The position numbers and the translations under genes are program-made. The notes under the pieces were generated by a model. It did not search any database, was not told the origin of the DNA, and worked only from the letters and a program-made list of their open reading frames with translations. A stretch of DNA of 64,000 nucleotides from Prorocentrum cordatum (Eukaryota > Sar > Dinophyceae > Prorocentrales > Prorocentraceae), in the NCBI GenBank assembly GCA_963575745.1, contig CAUYUJ010022053.1, positions 5,001 through 69,000 on the forward strand, read 5' to 3'. Positions within the stretch are counted from its first letter, which is position 1, and the number at the start of each line of letters is the position of its first letter. Shown piece after piece: positions 31,151 through 41,300 of this stretch.

Positions 31151-31279
31151 CATCCGCGCGCAAGGGCGCGCCCTGCCTCTCCGGGGGGAGGGGAGGGGGC
31201 GGGGCCGAGGAGCGCCCGCGTACCGCGCGCAGGCCGCGGGCCACGGCGGCGCGCCGCGCGGGCCCACGGCCCAAGCGTG

Positions 31280-31609
31280 TACCGTCGGGGCGTTGACCTA
31301 AAAGGAACCCTACAGTAAGGAAGGAGGCCCTCCTCCTCCTCCTCCTTCTCCTCCTCCTGCTCCTCCTCCTTCTCCTCCTCCTCCTCCTCATCCTCCGCTT
31401 CCTCCCCCCACTCCTAGCCCTTTCGATCAGGGTCGGCGGCACCGGCCGTCAGGCCTCTCCAATAAGGAACGAGGCCCCTATTTTCCATAAGTTAAACTTC
31501 GATTTCCTGTCGAAAACCTAAGGAAAACCTGAGGCAAGCTGCGAAACATGTAAGGAACGCGGAGCCCCTCCCCAACGAAAAGGGTTCCTTCTTCAGCGCC
31601 CCGACTGTA
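31280..31609 (+). mobile_element. Family K element expanded by an internal CTC tract
   Basis: TACCGTCGGGGCGTTGACC at the left and GCGCCCCGACTGTA at the right enclose a CTC tract (31329-31410) and then the family K interior (TCCTGTCGAAAACCTAAGG). It is about 150 bp longer than the copy at 8767. Confidence 0.78.
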
Positions 31610-31731
31610 TTGAGGGCGGGTGGTAAGGACGCAAGGTCCCTGGAGGCCGAAGTTGGGACTTCTGGGGCGGCGGGCGGACAACGAGAAGAAGGGCAGAGGA
31701 CGGACCGCAGAGGCAAGGACACAAGTGCACT

Positions 31732-31875
31732 CTGGGTTTCTTAATGAGCGTGGGGGGGGGTGACCCCCCCGACGGGGGTCGGATGCCTTCGGCGAGCGGA
31801 GGCTACCCGCGGCGGGGGTCGATGTGGGGCTGTCGGCGGGGGTGACGTCCTCACGACGATCATTAAGAAACTCAG
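31732..31875 (+). mobile_element. Inverted-repeat element with CTGGGTTTCTTAATGA ends
   Basis: CTGGGTTTCTTAATGA at the left and TCATTAAGAAACTCAG at the right; the GC-rich interior repeats GACGGGGGTCGG and GCGGGGGTCGATG. Confidence 0.72.
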
Positions 31876-31976
31876 GATACCCTAGACGAAGGCGCGCGTC
31901 CTTACTGAACGCGTTGCCCGAACTCACTCGACGGCGGCGCTGCTCGCAGGGGCCTGGGGCCAGGAGCGCGGGGGTA

Positions 31977-32152
31977 CAGTGGATACCAGTCCACAACAAA
32001 CCTTAAACAAGAAACCCAACCCTGAGACGCCAAGGCGTCCATCGAGTTCTGGTGCGAGAGCGTCACGCTTTCCACGGCAAGACCACCGGAACCCGAGAGA
32101 CCCAGGGCACCCTGGAGGCAAGCAGAGCGCTTCCTGGCATGGGTCTCCACTG
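31977..32152 (+). mobile_element. Family H TIR element, TA target
   Basis: CAGTGGATACCAGTCCACAA to CATGGGTCTCCACTG, flanked by TA at 31975-31976 and 32153-32154. Confidence 0.85.
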
Positions 32153-32216
32153 TATATGGGGTGCGCGGTTTCCAGGGGGCCCAGGGGCCAGAGCGGGCAA
32201 GCCGCGGCTATCGCAC

Positions 32217-32400
32217 CGCAGACGGCGATCGGGGTTGGAGGAGAAGGAGGAGGAGGAGGAGGAGGAGGAGGAGGAGGAGGAGGAGAGGAGGAGGAGGCGG
32301 AGGAGGAGGAGGAGGAGGAGGAGAGGAGGAGGAGGAGAGGAGGAGGGGATTTGGGAGGAGGAGGAGGAGGAGGAGGGTCTCTTGGCATGGGCCTCCACTG
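32217..32400 (+). mobile_element. Family H-related fragment carrying a (GAG)n tract
   Basis: GCAGACGGCGATCGGGGTTGG is followed by GAG repeats (32236-32380) and the family H right end CTTGGCATGGGCCTCCACTG. The same order occurs at 27860-28041, so tract and element end were duplicated together. Confidence 0.65.
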
Positions 32401-32534
32401 AAAGGGCCCCCCCCCCTCTCGGGGCCCTGGGCCCGGCAGATGTCGGCAGGCTCCCCCCGCAGCGCCGACCGCGGCCGCCGCCCCGTGACTCCACGCGGCC
32501 GCTGCGCGGGCGGCCCGCGCCCCCGCCCACGGGG

Positions 32535-32720
32535 GCGAGGAGGACGACGAGGACGAGGAGGAGAAGGACGAGGAAGAGGAGGACGAGGAAGAGGAGGAGG
32601 AGGAGGAGGAGGAGGAGGAGGAGGAGGAGGAGGAGAAGGACGAGGAGGACGAGGAGGAGGAGGAGGACGAGGAGGACGAGGAGGACGAGGAGGAGGACGA
32701 GGAGGACGAGGAGGAGACGC
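32535..32720. repeat. GAG/GAC tract
   Basis: GAGGACGACGAGGACGAGG grading into GAGGAGGAGG. Confidence 0.95.
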
Positions 32721-32748
32721 GACCCCTGACCCCCTGCACCTAGGGTCG

Positions 32749-32934
32749 AAAGCTGGGCGAGGGCTGCTAAAACCGTGGCTGCCAAAACGGCCCTCCCGGA
32801 AGGAAGCAAAAACCACTTCCCGGAATGAGGCGCGGCACGCGACACAGTCAACGGGCTTCTTCCCGGAAGGACGAAGACAACTTCCCGGAGGTCGGTTTTA
32901 GCAGCCACGGATTTAGCAGCCCTTGCCAGGCTTC
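32749..32934 (+). mobile_element. TIR element with GGGCTGCTAAAACCG ends
   Basis: About 38-bp imperfect TIRs: AAGCTGGGCGAGGGCTGCT on the left, AAGCCTGGCAAGGGCTGCT on the opposite strand at the right, both continuing AAAACCGTGGCTGC or a close variant. Inner TTCCCGGAAGGA and CTTCCCGGA repeats. Single copy here. Confidence 0.8.
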
Positions 32935-33153
32935 AGATAGAGACCTTGCCATCCCTTGGGGGCCCCTCTCTTACTTTCACTGGCCTTCCGCCGGTGGAGA
33001 CAGCCCCGGGCCCGGCAGACCTCGGCGGGCTGCCCCAAAGCGCCGCCCGCGGCAGCCGCCCTGTGACTCAACTCGACCCCTGGTGCGCGCCCCCGCCCGC
33101 GCCTACGGGGCCGAGTCCGGGAAGCCCTGCTCCGAGAGGCCTTACCATGCTTT

Positions 33154-33310
33154 TTAGGTCGGGCGTGGTCCTCCACAGGCGGACCTTCGACGATAAGTAA
33201 AGAATAGTCCAAAACTACAAACAATATTCAAAAGTCGTGAAACAATCGGACACAAACTATGCTTTGACCATGTCTGAAAGTTCCTCCTGTAGAGAGACAG
33301 GCCGACTTAA
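33154..33310 (+). mobile_element. Family A TIR element
   Basis: TTAGGTCGGGCGTGGTCC at the left and GACAGGCCGACTTAA at the right, with interior AATAGTCCAAAACTAC and ACAAACTATGCTTTGACC. No clear target duplication. Confidence 0.85.
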
Positions 33311-34731
33311 TATCACTTCCACTGGCCTTCCGCGGGCCTTCCGCCGGTGGAGCCAGCCCCCGCTTTACTTCCGCCGGCCTCCTAAGGGCTTCCGCCGTGT
33401 TCCGCCGAGGAAGTAATGACAACTCCTTCGATCCTCAGGCCCGGACTCCCGACGTCGTGATGTTTCCGTAACTTCGACCCCTACTGGACCCATTGCCAGG
33501 GACCGATGTTTCATCCCAAGTTGTTTGTTGACGGCGCCGAGGCCTGGTGAGGGCCTCCAGAGGCTGAACACAACGATGTTTTGTTGTGCCGCCCAATGCA
33601 GGAAGGGAGGACGACGACGAAGCGACGGCCGCCAGGAGGACCTGAGGAGGAAGCGGGACGGGGCCGCTCAGGGGAACGGGACGTTCCCTGGAGCACAGCG
33701 AGAAACAAGTCCCGTCATGCTTTTTTGGGGCCAGGACCCGAGGGTGTCTGGAAGGGCGAAGCCTTTCCTGGAGCGCCCAACACATTATCCTCCTCCTCCC
33801 CCTCCTCCTCTTCCTACATACATACACGGCGAACAAAGGAGTGCATCAAGCCTAGCTCGAAGCCTCCAGGCGCCCCGATCAAAAAAGGATCAGGCGCTGG
33901 CACGACACCGTGCCAAAAAGATATGAAATTACGGGCAGACCACCTCTCGCTCCAGTTGTCTGAAAGGTGTGCTCCCCAACTCGATCCGCCAAGGGATAGG
34001 GCCCCAAAACCCCACCGGCCGCCTCTACCCCACTCCTGTCGGGCGGAGCCCGAAGGCCAGGACCGCCACATAGGCACAGGTCAGAGGCCCAGGTGCCTGG
34101 CTGCCCTCAGCCACCACCCGCAGGCAATGGCCAAAGTCCGCCGCCCGCCCACGAGTGGGGCGAGCACGCAAAGACAGCTCAACAAATTTGGAAGTAACAA
34201 AGGTTAGTGACGCAACTGGCCCCACCACTCGCTTCCAGGGTCCTCTACTGGGCGAGCCAGGGGCCAGGCCGAGTCAAGTGCAGGCCCTCAGGCCACCGGC
34301 ACTTACCATGCAGAATCTGAGACCTCTGAAGTTAAAAACACGTTCCTTGGCAGGTGCGCGGCATCACCTGGGACAGCGCCGAGCACTACACACCAGGCTG
34401 TGCCTCCTTCAAACGAGGGGAGTCCACCGAAGCAACTCCCTGGGAGCGGAGGTATGCGGCGTCACCCGGGGCGGCGCTCAGCACCACCCTCCAGGCAGCG
34501 CCCCCCACAAAAGCGGGGAGGCCACCAAAGCCGCTCCCTCTAGAGACCCACTGCTCTTCCACGCTTCTGAGCAAGAAAGAAAAGGGAACACTACACGGCA
34601 ACAGTCAGAGGGCATGTTGATCTGGACCAGTACCCCTGATCCACACATTCGCCACCTCTTGGCGGGCCTTCCACCAGGCCGAACTGGTGACGGGAACATC
34701 TCGGTGAGTCTGAACTGGGACACGTCAAACA
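33311..34731. other. No gene recognised (3' side of the PAM2-motif ORF)
   Basis: Mostly unique sequence. A direct repeat is visible at 34355-34500 (GGTGCGCGGCATCACCTGGG and GGTATGCGGCGTCACCCGGG, each followed by CAGCGC). A minus-strand frame at about 34630-34745 reads NYHLVFDVSQFRLTEMF and could be a further exon of the ORF above, but I cannot support it. Confidence 0.4.
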
Positions 34732-35643
34732 CTAGGTGGTAGTTCTGGCTGATGTGTCCGCACGCCGTAAGCCTTTTTCGCAGGCCTCCCTCACCTTGGG
34801 GTCGTTCCAATACTTCTTCATCAGCTGGTTGTAGTCAGGCTCTGCGTTCGCATCGGCGATGGGACCCTCGGGACCTGCTGCACAAGAGACTCCGACGGTC
34901 ATCGCGGCCTCCTGCTTGTCCTCCAGCTGGTTGACGACTCTGCTCTCGGCAGCGCCTTGCGGCTCCGTGGCACTCGAGGGCCCCCAGCCCTGCTCCGCGC
35001 AGGAGAACACGACAGTGCCGCAAGTACGACGCCGGCCTGCAGCCCCAGATGCCTCCCAGCGCCCTGGGGGGCAACGAGGATCCACGCCCGGCACGCAAGG
35101 CTCCCAAAAACAAGCAGACGGGATGAACTCCGCGGCGGACGCATTGAGCTCCTTCCGACTGACGGCGTCCCTGGCCAGCACGGCCTCCACGGCCTCCAGG
35201 CGCCAAGTGGTGACACCACTAGGGCCCTGCGGGAGCTCGAAGGGCTCGCCCGCTCCATCCAGGACCGCCCTCACAGCTGGGATGAGCGGTCCAGCCTCGG
35301 CACTGCTGGGAGCCCCCCACAGCCTAGGGCCCTTCTGCGCGCTGCGCCACTCCCGAGGCGGCGCTCCAGCTGAAGGACAGCGCTGCGCATGGAGGGCCAC
35401 GTTGCGGATCAGCGTGTCGTCGAAGCGACGCAGGGCGGGCCTGGCCAAGGCCTGACAACCGGCGACCTCGGAGCCCAAGGTCACCCCGCCGCCTGGACCA
35501 ATCAGTGCCCGCAGCCGTTCCAGCTCTGCCAGGAGTTTGGTGATGAGCGCGTCAGCCGAAGCCCGTGCGCCCGCAGCGCCCCGTCGTCGGCCGACGCCTC
35601 TCGCTGCACGAGCCTCCGCAGAGGCGGCAGCGTCCCGTGCCAT
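34732..35643 (-). CDS. Unrecognised 303-residue protein with a PAM2-like motif, behind a spliced-leader relict
   Basis: I do not recognise the family. The start chosen is the first in-frame ATG (35643); the frame is open upstream to a GTG at 35700. GC at third codon positions looks high, as in NOG2. Residues 1-30 are Ala/Arg rich and 32-48 could form a short helix (ALITKLLAELERLRALI). Residues 166-175 read LNASAAEFIP, which fits the PAM2 consensus LNxxAxEFxP that binds the MLLE domain of poly(A)-binding protein. The C-terminal part has PDYNQLMKKYWNDPK. A consensus-like donor, CCCAAG|GTGAGG, at 34795/34794 means the last 20 residues may instead be intronic. A 22-nt spliced-leader-like sequence ends 78 bases upstream of the ATG, as expected of a reverse-transcribed, reinserted trans-spliced mRNA. 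A role in mRNA regulation is possible but inferred only from PAM2. Confidence 0.55.
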   Translation of the reverse strand: MARDAAASAEARAARGVGRRRGAAGARASADALITKLLAELERLRALIGPGGGVTLGSEVAGCQALARPALRRFDDTLIRNVALHAQRCPSAGAPPREWRSAQKGPRLWGAPSSAEAGPLIPAVRAVLDGAGEPFELPQGPSGVTTWRLEAVEAVLARDAVSRKELNASAAEFIPSACFWEPCVPGVDPRCPPGRWEASGAAGRRRTCGTVVFSCAEQGWGPSSATEPQGAAESRVVNQLEDKQEAAMTVGVSCAAGPEGPIADANAEPDYNQLMKKYWNDPKVREACEKGLRRADTSARTTT

Positions 35644-35721
35644 CCCAAGTCGAGTGCGGAAGCAAATGGCCGCCAATAAGCATTCGCCAGAGGCAGACAC
35701 CCTTGAGCACGCGAGCGCGGC

Positions 35722-35743
35722 CTTGAGTCAAAATGGCTACGGA
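35722..35743 (-). other. Relict of the dinoflagellate spliced leader
   Basis: On the minus strand this reads TCCGTAGCCATTTTGA followed by CTCAAG. It matches the 22-nt dinoflagellate trans-spliced leader consensus (DCCGUAGCCAUUUUGG then CUCAAG) at 21 of 22 positions, the difference being G to A at position 16. It is directly preceded by AG (GAGAAG|TCC) and followed after 78 bases by the ATG of the minus-strand ORF. Genomic leader relicts at the 5' end of genes are known in dinoflagellates and are read as signs of mRNA recycling into the genome. Confidence 0.85.
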
Positions 35744-35814
35744 CTTCTCCTCCTCCTCCTCCTCCTCCTCCTCCTCCTCCTCCTCCTCCATCCATTCTCC
35801 TGATAGATAACTTC

Positions 35815-36555
35815 TCCCTGTCGCACCCCGAGGCCAATTTTTAGTGCGGGCTGGGCGTTTCGCCTGAGGCTTCCTCACCACTTTCGAATCTGAAGCTTGA
35901 AAAGTGGCGGCAGCTTCACATATGGAGGGCGTGTGGTTTTCAAAATGTGGCTCTCGCCTGAGCGCCGCGCACATTCGCTTAAAGAAATTGCAGGGGGGTC
36001 GCGGATTGTGGGCGGGTGGTTCTCAACATGTGGCTCTCGCCTTGGCGCCGCGCACATTCGTTTTAAAACATTGCAAGGGCTTCACGGATTGATGGTGGTT
36101 CCATTCCAAAATGTGGTTCTCGCCTTAGCGCCGCGCACATTCGTTTAAACAATTTGCAAGAACTTCACGGATTGAGGGTGGCGTATTTTCAAAACGTGGC
36201 TCTCGCACCAACGCCGCGCGCATTATTGTTTGTTAAGTTTGCACAACTTTCACGGATTTGCATGATCCACGCACCAGCAGTGGTGTCTTGGAAGGGTTCA
36301 GGATTATGCGGGCGCAACAGTTATGTTGATTCGCGTTTTGGCAGGATTCTGGATCGTCAAGACGCAGCAGTCAGGTTGACACGTAGCGTTGAAATCCAGA
36401 GAACATTGCTTTGGCACGCTTCAGGATCTTCAAACAGTTGTCTTCTAGCGAGGCAGCTCCCTCAATGGAAATGAACCGTCGCAGGGGCCTACGAAGAGGG
36501 AGCTTGGAGGGAGGGTGAATCCCAACATCGTTGATGACTCGTGGGTCTCCTCTGA
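35815..36555 (+). repeat. Segmental duplication partner of 56245-56525
   Basis: CTGTCGCACCCC, GGCGTTTCGCCTGAGGCTTCC, CTTCACATATGGAGGG, GGCACGCTTCAGGATCTTCA and CCCAACATCGTTGATGACTC occur in the same order in the other copy. This one is longer by the 84-bp repeats and the 36170-36410 segment. Confidence 0.85.
35890..36260 (+). repeat. ~84-bp tandem repeat, four diverged units
   Basis: TGTGGCTCTCGCC at 35947, 36029, about 36112 and 36196, each followed by GCGCCGCGCACATTCG and a TTGCA..CTTCACGGATT phrase. A single relative is at about 54150-54250. Confidence 0.85.
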
Positions 36556-36700
36556 TACTCCTCCTCCTCCTCCTCCTTCTCCTTCTCCTCCTCCTCCTCC
36601 TCCCCATCCTCTTCCTTCCCATGCTCCTCCTCCTCCACCTTCTCCTCCTCCTCCTCCTCCTCCTCCTCCTCCTCCTCCTCCTCCTCCTCCTCCTCCTCTC
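36556..36700. repeat. CTC tract
   Basis: CTC triplets with CTTCTCCTTC and CATGCTCC interruptions. Confidence 0.95.
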
Positions 36701-36711
36701 CCGCCAGCGAT

Positions 36712-36857
36712 TCTTCTCCGCCGCCTTCCTGACGCGGGTCTCGCCGTTGGGTGCAGTTCGCCCCGCCTTCGAGGAGGCGTTGGAGCTCTTGAGCGCGGAG
36801 CCCGCCTTCAGCGCGCCCTGGCCCTTCTTCTGTCCCCGGTTGCTCGGGGCCTGCCTG
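36712..36857 (-). CDS. Candidate orphan exon, basic protein segment
   Basis: After an acceptor-like CATCGCACAG, the minus strand reads QAPSNRGQKKGQGALKAG then SALKSSNASSKAGRTAPNG and ETRVRKAAEKNRWRE, with almost every third codon position G or C, as in the exons of NOG2. It then runs into a (GAG)n tract that would encode poly-Arg, so the exon must end near 36712; only a GA-type donor (CGGGA|GAGG) is visible. No family recognised and no partner exons found. Without transcript evidence it could equally be chance composition. Confidence 0.25.
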
Positions 36858-36883
36858 TGCGATGTTGCGTTTTTGTTTCGCGG

Positions 36884-36904
36884 TGATGATGATGCTGATG
36901 ATGA

Positions 36905-36936
<32 letters not shown>

Positions 36937-37120
36937 ATGATGATGACGATGGCGATTACGATGATGCTGCTGATGATGATAGTGATGAGGATGATGATGA
37001 TGATGAGGATGATGATGCTGCTGATGTTGATGATGATGCTGCTGATGATGAGGAGGAGGAGGAAGAGGAGGAGGAGGAGGAAGCGGAAGAGGAAGCGGAG
37101 AAGGAGGCGGAGAAGGAATA
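36884..37120. repeat. GAT tract grading into GAG
   Basis: GATGATGCTGATGATGATG from 36884, then GAGGAGGAGGAAGAGG to about 37110. Confidence 0.95.
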
Positions 37121-37922
37121 AACGGAATATGGGGGACCGGACTGTCCGATCGCGCCGCCATCCACGTCCGTTCCTCCTCGCACGCACCGAACCTGCGTCG
37201 GATCCACGCCGAGTGCACCTGAAAAAGCCGCGTCGAACCCGGGTCGGGGAGCAAAGACAACGGCAATCTCTGGGGCAGGCGAGGCCCTCCGAATAGGCAG
37301 CGACAATAACCTGTGGCAGGAAGGCGCCAACTGTAAACCTGCACCGATCCTGGCCAAGCCCATCCCGTGCCCAGGGTTGGTGTTTACGCCGTGCTGGATC
37401 AGTGGGCCAGCCCAAGCGGTGTACGAGTAGCTGGCGCCATCCGACTGTGGCATGGTGGAACGGGGGGGCCGAACACGACGAGGTCAACCTCAGGGTCCCG
37501 TTCCTGCGGGAAGCACTGTTTTCCTGTGTGGCGGCTGCCTCTTGCCCACCGAGCCGTGCTGCAAGCTCTTCTTGCCCATCGCGGCGGGGGGCGGCAGGAT
37601 ACGTCAAAGGGGGACACCACTGGGGGGGGGGGGGGGGGCAGGTGATTCCTTTGATGATGCTGAGCAGGAGGAGGAGCAGCAGGAGGCGGAGGAGCAAGGA
37701 GGAGGACGGAGGAGAGGGACCGAAGAGGAGGCGAGGCGGGCAGGAAGATGGGGGCGGAGGAGCAGCGGGCGCAGGCGGGTGAGGAGCTGGCGACTCGCCT
37801 GGCGGCCAGTGGTGCCCCCCCCACCCAGGCGGGCGAGAGAGCACTGCGGGCGGCCTCAGGGCCCCCCCCCCGATGCGCGGCCCGCCCTGCGGATCGCGGG
37901 GCGGCTGCGGCGCCCGCGGATC

Positions 37923-37927
37923 GGCAC

Positions 37928-37963
<36 letters not shown>

Positions 37964-37995
37964 GCACACACACACACACATACACATACACACAG

Positions 37996-38028
<33 letters not shown>

Positions 38029-38041
38029 CACACACACACAT

Positions 38042-38096
<55 letters not shown>

Positions 38097-38098
38097 CG
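37923..38098. repeat. (CA)n followed by (GCAC)n
   Basis: CA dinucleotides with occasional CG/TA/GA to 38040, then about 14 GCAC tetranucleotides. Confidence 0.97.
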
Positions 38099-38284
38099 TG
38101 GCGACCGCTCCCGCGCTGCTCCCTTGTGCGCCCTCCGGGAGATCTGCCGCCGCAGAGAGACACCGACCAAAGCCTCGAAACCCGTCTCTCTCGGGGCGAC
38201 GCACTGGCCCGGGTCGATGCAAACCGGGCCCGATCCCCAGACATGATCGCGTCGCAAAAAATCAGGACGGGAGGTTTTTGGCCC

Positions 38285-38415
38285 ATCGCGGCCTCGGGGG
38301 GGCCCTCGCCGGGCCTCGGGACCGTCAAACAACGACTCAGGATGAAAAACCTGTCCCGGGGAAAGAGTCGGGACTTCTGGGGACGCCGTGCTGAAAAAAT
38401 CAGGACGTCGCATGT
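38285..38415 (+). repeat. Family D dispersed repeat
   Basis: CGGGCCTCGGGACCGTCAAA, CAGGATGAAAAACCTGTCCC and AGTCGGGACTTCTGGGGACG, the clearest copy of this family. Confidence 0.78.
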
Positions 38416-38919
38416 CTGGGTCGGGCTCTGCATGCGACCCTGCAAGAGGATCCTGCAGGATCCTGCGAAATCTGGAAGGCTCTGGCTGGCCCCCGTCTGC
38501 GTTGACCCCCCGATCTCGAGGGGCTCCCGACGTTCTGCCGAGGGGCACCTCGAAGGGGGGGGAGGAATGGGATAGGGGGGGAAACATCGACCTGGAAAAT
38601 CGGCGGTACATCGCGGAGAGATCGGCGATGGGCCTCCCATGGCGAATCCGCACCCTCCTGGGCAGATTGCGGCCGACGGGGCCCTCTCGGCGATCAATGG
38701 GCGACTGGGGGTCGATGCGTCCCCCCCTGATGCCTATCCCCCCATATCCTTGCCCCCTGTAGCCCGAAGCCGCGCGGAGACGGCCGTCGCGACACAAACC
38801 ACGTTGGCCACGCCAGGGGCCGCCTCTCGCGCGGTCGCCCCCGTGGCGGCCGCGGTCGTGCCAGAAGAGCTGGCGACCGGCGTGGTTCAAGAAAGTCCTG
38901 CCTCTGACTGCCATGTGGT

Positions 38920-39412
38920 CCACCTCCTCCTCCCTCTGCTGCTGTTCCTCCACCTCTCCTCCCCTCCTCCTCTACTCCTCCTCCCTCCTCCTCCTCCTCC
39001 TCCTCCTCCTCCCTCCTCATCCTCCCTCATCATCCTCCTCTCCCTCCTCCCGCCCCTCCCCCCTCCTCCTCCTTCCTCCTCCTCCTCTTCCTCCTCCTCC
39101 TCCTCCTCTCCTCCTTCCTCCTCTCCTCATCCTCCTCCTCTCTCCTCCTCCTCCTCCTCCCCCCCCCCCTCCTCCTCCTCCTCCCCCTCCTCCTCCTCCT
39201 CCTCCTCCTCTCCCTCTCCTCCCTCCTCCTCTCCTCCTCCTCCTCTTTCTCCTCCTCCTCCCTCCCTGCTCCTCTCCTCCTCCCTCCTCCTCTCCTCCTC
39301 TCCTCTCCTCCCTCCTCCTCCTCCTCCCCTCCTCCTCCTCCACCCCCATCCTCCTCCTCCTCCTCCTCCTCCTCCTCCTCCTCCTCCTCCTCCTCCTCCT
39401 CACAAGGGCTGT
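38920..39412. repeat. CTC tract
   Basis: About 490 bp of CTC and CCTCCCT variants. Confidence 0.96.
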
Positions 39413-39439
39413 CAAGTGGCAGCACCAACGGGGCTTCCC

Positions 39440-39625
39440 AAGACATAGGAACACTAGAGACGCTTCACGCCACCCACAAGCCCCAACCCGTCCAGACGCG
39501 GTGCCCCGAGATTCCGTGAGCAGCGATGTAAGACATATGAATACTAGAGACGCTTCACGTCACCCACAAGCCCCAACCCATCCAGACGCGGTGCCCCGAC
39601 GAGATTCCGTGATCAGCGATGTAGA
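39440..39625 (+). repeat. ~92-bp tandem duplication
   Basis: GACATAGGAACACTAGAGACG and GACATATGAATACTAGAGACG each begin a unit containing CACCCACAAGCCCCAACCC. Confidence 0.9.
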
Positions 39626-39734
39626 GGAGCTTCAGTGGAGGAGGAGGGAAAGGGGGAGGAGGGAGGAGGAGAAATGGTAGGATGAGGAAGTGCAGGAGGG
39701 CGAGCATCAAGGCCACAGGCCTCTTAGCTGCTTC

Positions 39735-40310
39735 TGTCTTGTCGGGTCCTCTTGAGAGTTTCTTGGGGTGTTCTTGCAGCGTTTTGGGGGCCTCTTGGCT
39801 GTCCCTGGGGGGGCTCTTAGATTGTATTGGAAGCGTCTTGGCAGCGTCTTGAAAGCGTCTGGGGAGCCTCTTGGGCCCCCCTGGGGTTCTGTCTGGAGCC
39901 TCTTGGAGACTTCTCAAGGTCCTCGTGGGGCCTCCAGGGCGCCTCTTGGGACCACTTTGGCGCGCTCTCGGCCGCCATGGTGGGGCCATATTGGCGAAGA
40001 TCGTTCAAAGAAAGGGAGGCCCTCAATTAGCTTCGCTCCTCAAGAGCCCTCAAGATCTCCTCGAGGACCCCTCGTGCGGTGCGTTGTTGGCGCGCGCTCG
40101 GGAGCTCTTGGGGCCGTCTTGGGACACTCTTGGGCTCCTCTTGGGCCTTCGTGGAGCCATCTTGGAACCTGGAGGGCCGTCGAAAGCGAAAAAAACAAGA
40201 ACCAACAAAACACGGATTTCCCATTGTGCAAAACAAAATCAGTGTGGCTTGTTGGCGGCTTCCTTCGGAGGCTCCGTGGCCACTTGTAGCCGTCTTGGGA
40301 CGGTCTTCGG
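39735..40310 (-). repeat. CCAAGAGGC(N)CC quasi-tandem repeat, reverse orientation
   Basis: CCTCTTGGGCCCCCCTGGGG and TGGGACACTCTTGGGCTCC-type units, with an internal CCTCAATTAGCTTCGCTCC and CAACAAAACACGGATTTCCC. Confidence 0.8.
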
Positions 40311-40579
40311 ACCTCATGGAACATGTTTGAAGCCATCTTGGGCTTTCCTACGATGCCTCGAACCATCTTGAAGGTCATATTCGGCTACGGTGGACGCTCC
40401 AATCTGTCGCGAAGCACCCGCCCACGTCCAACGGTGGGGGTACGGGGAGGGGTCAAATTACCCACCCGCCCGCAAGCCGTCTAGCTCACTCCCACCCGCC
40501 CTCCCAACACATAAGTAACTCCCGAGCCTGAGCATGCTCAGCGGTCGTCTTTGGATGGGCAGCTACTGGGAACCAAAAC

Positions 40580-40862
40580 CGACCCCAAGTGCGCGACGCT
40601 TGGGCGAAGTGCGCCACGCGTGCCAGGGGCGCCACGCGTGCCAGGCCCCCGTGGGCCCGAGCGCGTCGGGCACGCCTAGTGCGTCAGATGCGCCACGTGC
40701 TCTGAGTGCGCCATGTGTGCCGCACACTCCAACCGCGCCAGGTGCGCCATGTTCGGGGCACGTGCAGAGTGCGTCAGGTGCGCCTGCGCACGTGGCAGCA
40801 CACACACACACACAAACACACAAACACACACACACAGAGACACACACACACACACACACACA
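40580..40862 (+). repeat. ~18-bp GTGCGCCACGCGTGCCAG repeat leading into (CA)n
   Basis: GTGCGCCACGCGTGCCAGGG and variants to 40797, then CA dinucleotides to 40862. Confidence 0.85.
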
Positions 40863-40863
40863 T

Positions 40864-41300
40864 CGGGAACCATGTCAGCTCCCGCCATCACTGTGGAACA
40901 CCAATGCCACTTTCTGTGTCTGGTGGGCGTGCGCACAGCAGGCCACGCGTCACCACCCCCGCCGTCACTGCTGAACACCATTTGACAGTGATCGCGGGAT
41001 GGCCGCGCATGATCCAGATTTCGCCGCGAGGTGCATGTTGTATTGCTTTTGTCAGGGATGGTGGCCTTGCGCACGGCAAGGAATATGCTGGCACCCCCGC
41101 CGTCTCTGTCAAAAACAATACAAAGTGTTCGCGGGCCTCAACGAAAATGACTCAAGATTGACCCGAAGTGTACTTTGCATTGTTTGTTGACAGGGATGGT
41201 GGGGGGGGCGGTCGCATGGGGTTGGCCGCGCATGCTCCAAATGTGGAGGCAGAGTGCGGTTTGTATTGTGTTTTGATAGGGATGGTGGGGGGCGGGCCCT
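40864..41300 (+). repeat. ~120-bp degenerate repeat
   Basis: CAGGGATGGTGG (41055, 41199) and TAGGGATGGTGG (41277), with CGCGCATG(A/C)TCCA before each; the first part (40870-41000) carries the inverse phrase CCGCC(A/G)TCACTG. Confidence 0.6.

Noticed and set aside
37923-38098. CA/CACG array as a possible CRISPR-like or telomeric array
   Set aside because: There are no unique spacers and no telomere-type unit; it is a plain microsatellite in eukaryotic DNA.
36489-38222. 577-codon minus-strand frame
   Set aside because: It runs through CTC, GAT, CA and CACG microsatellites. Only a short piece (36712-36857) has protein-like composition, and that in another frame.
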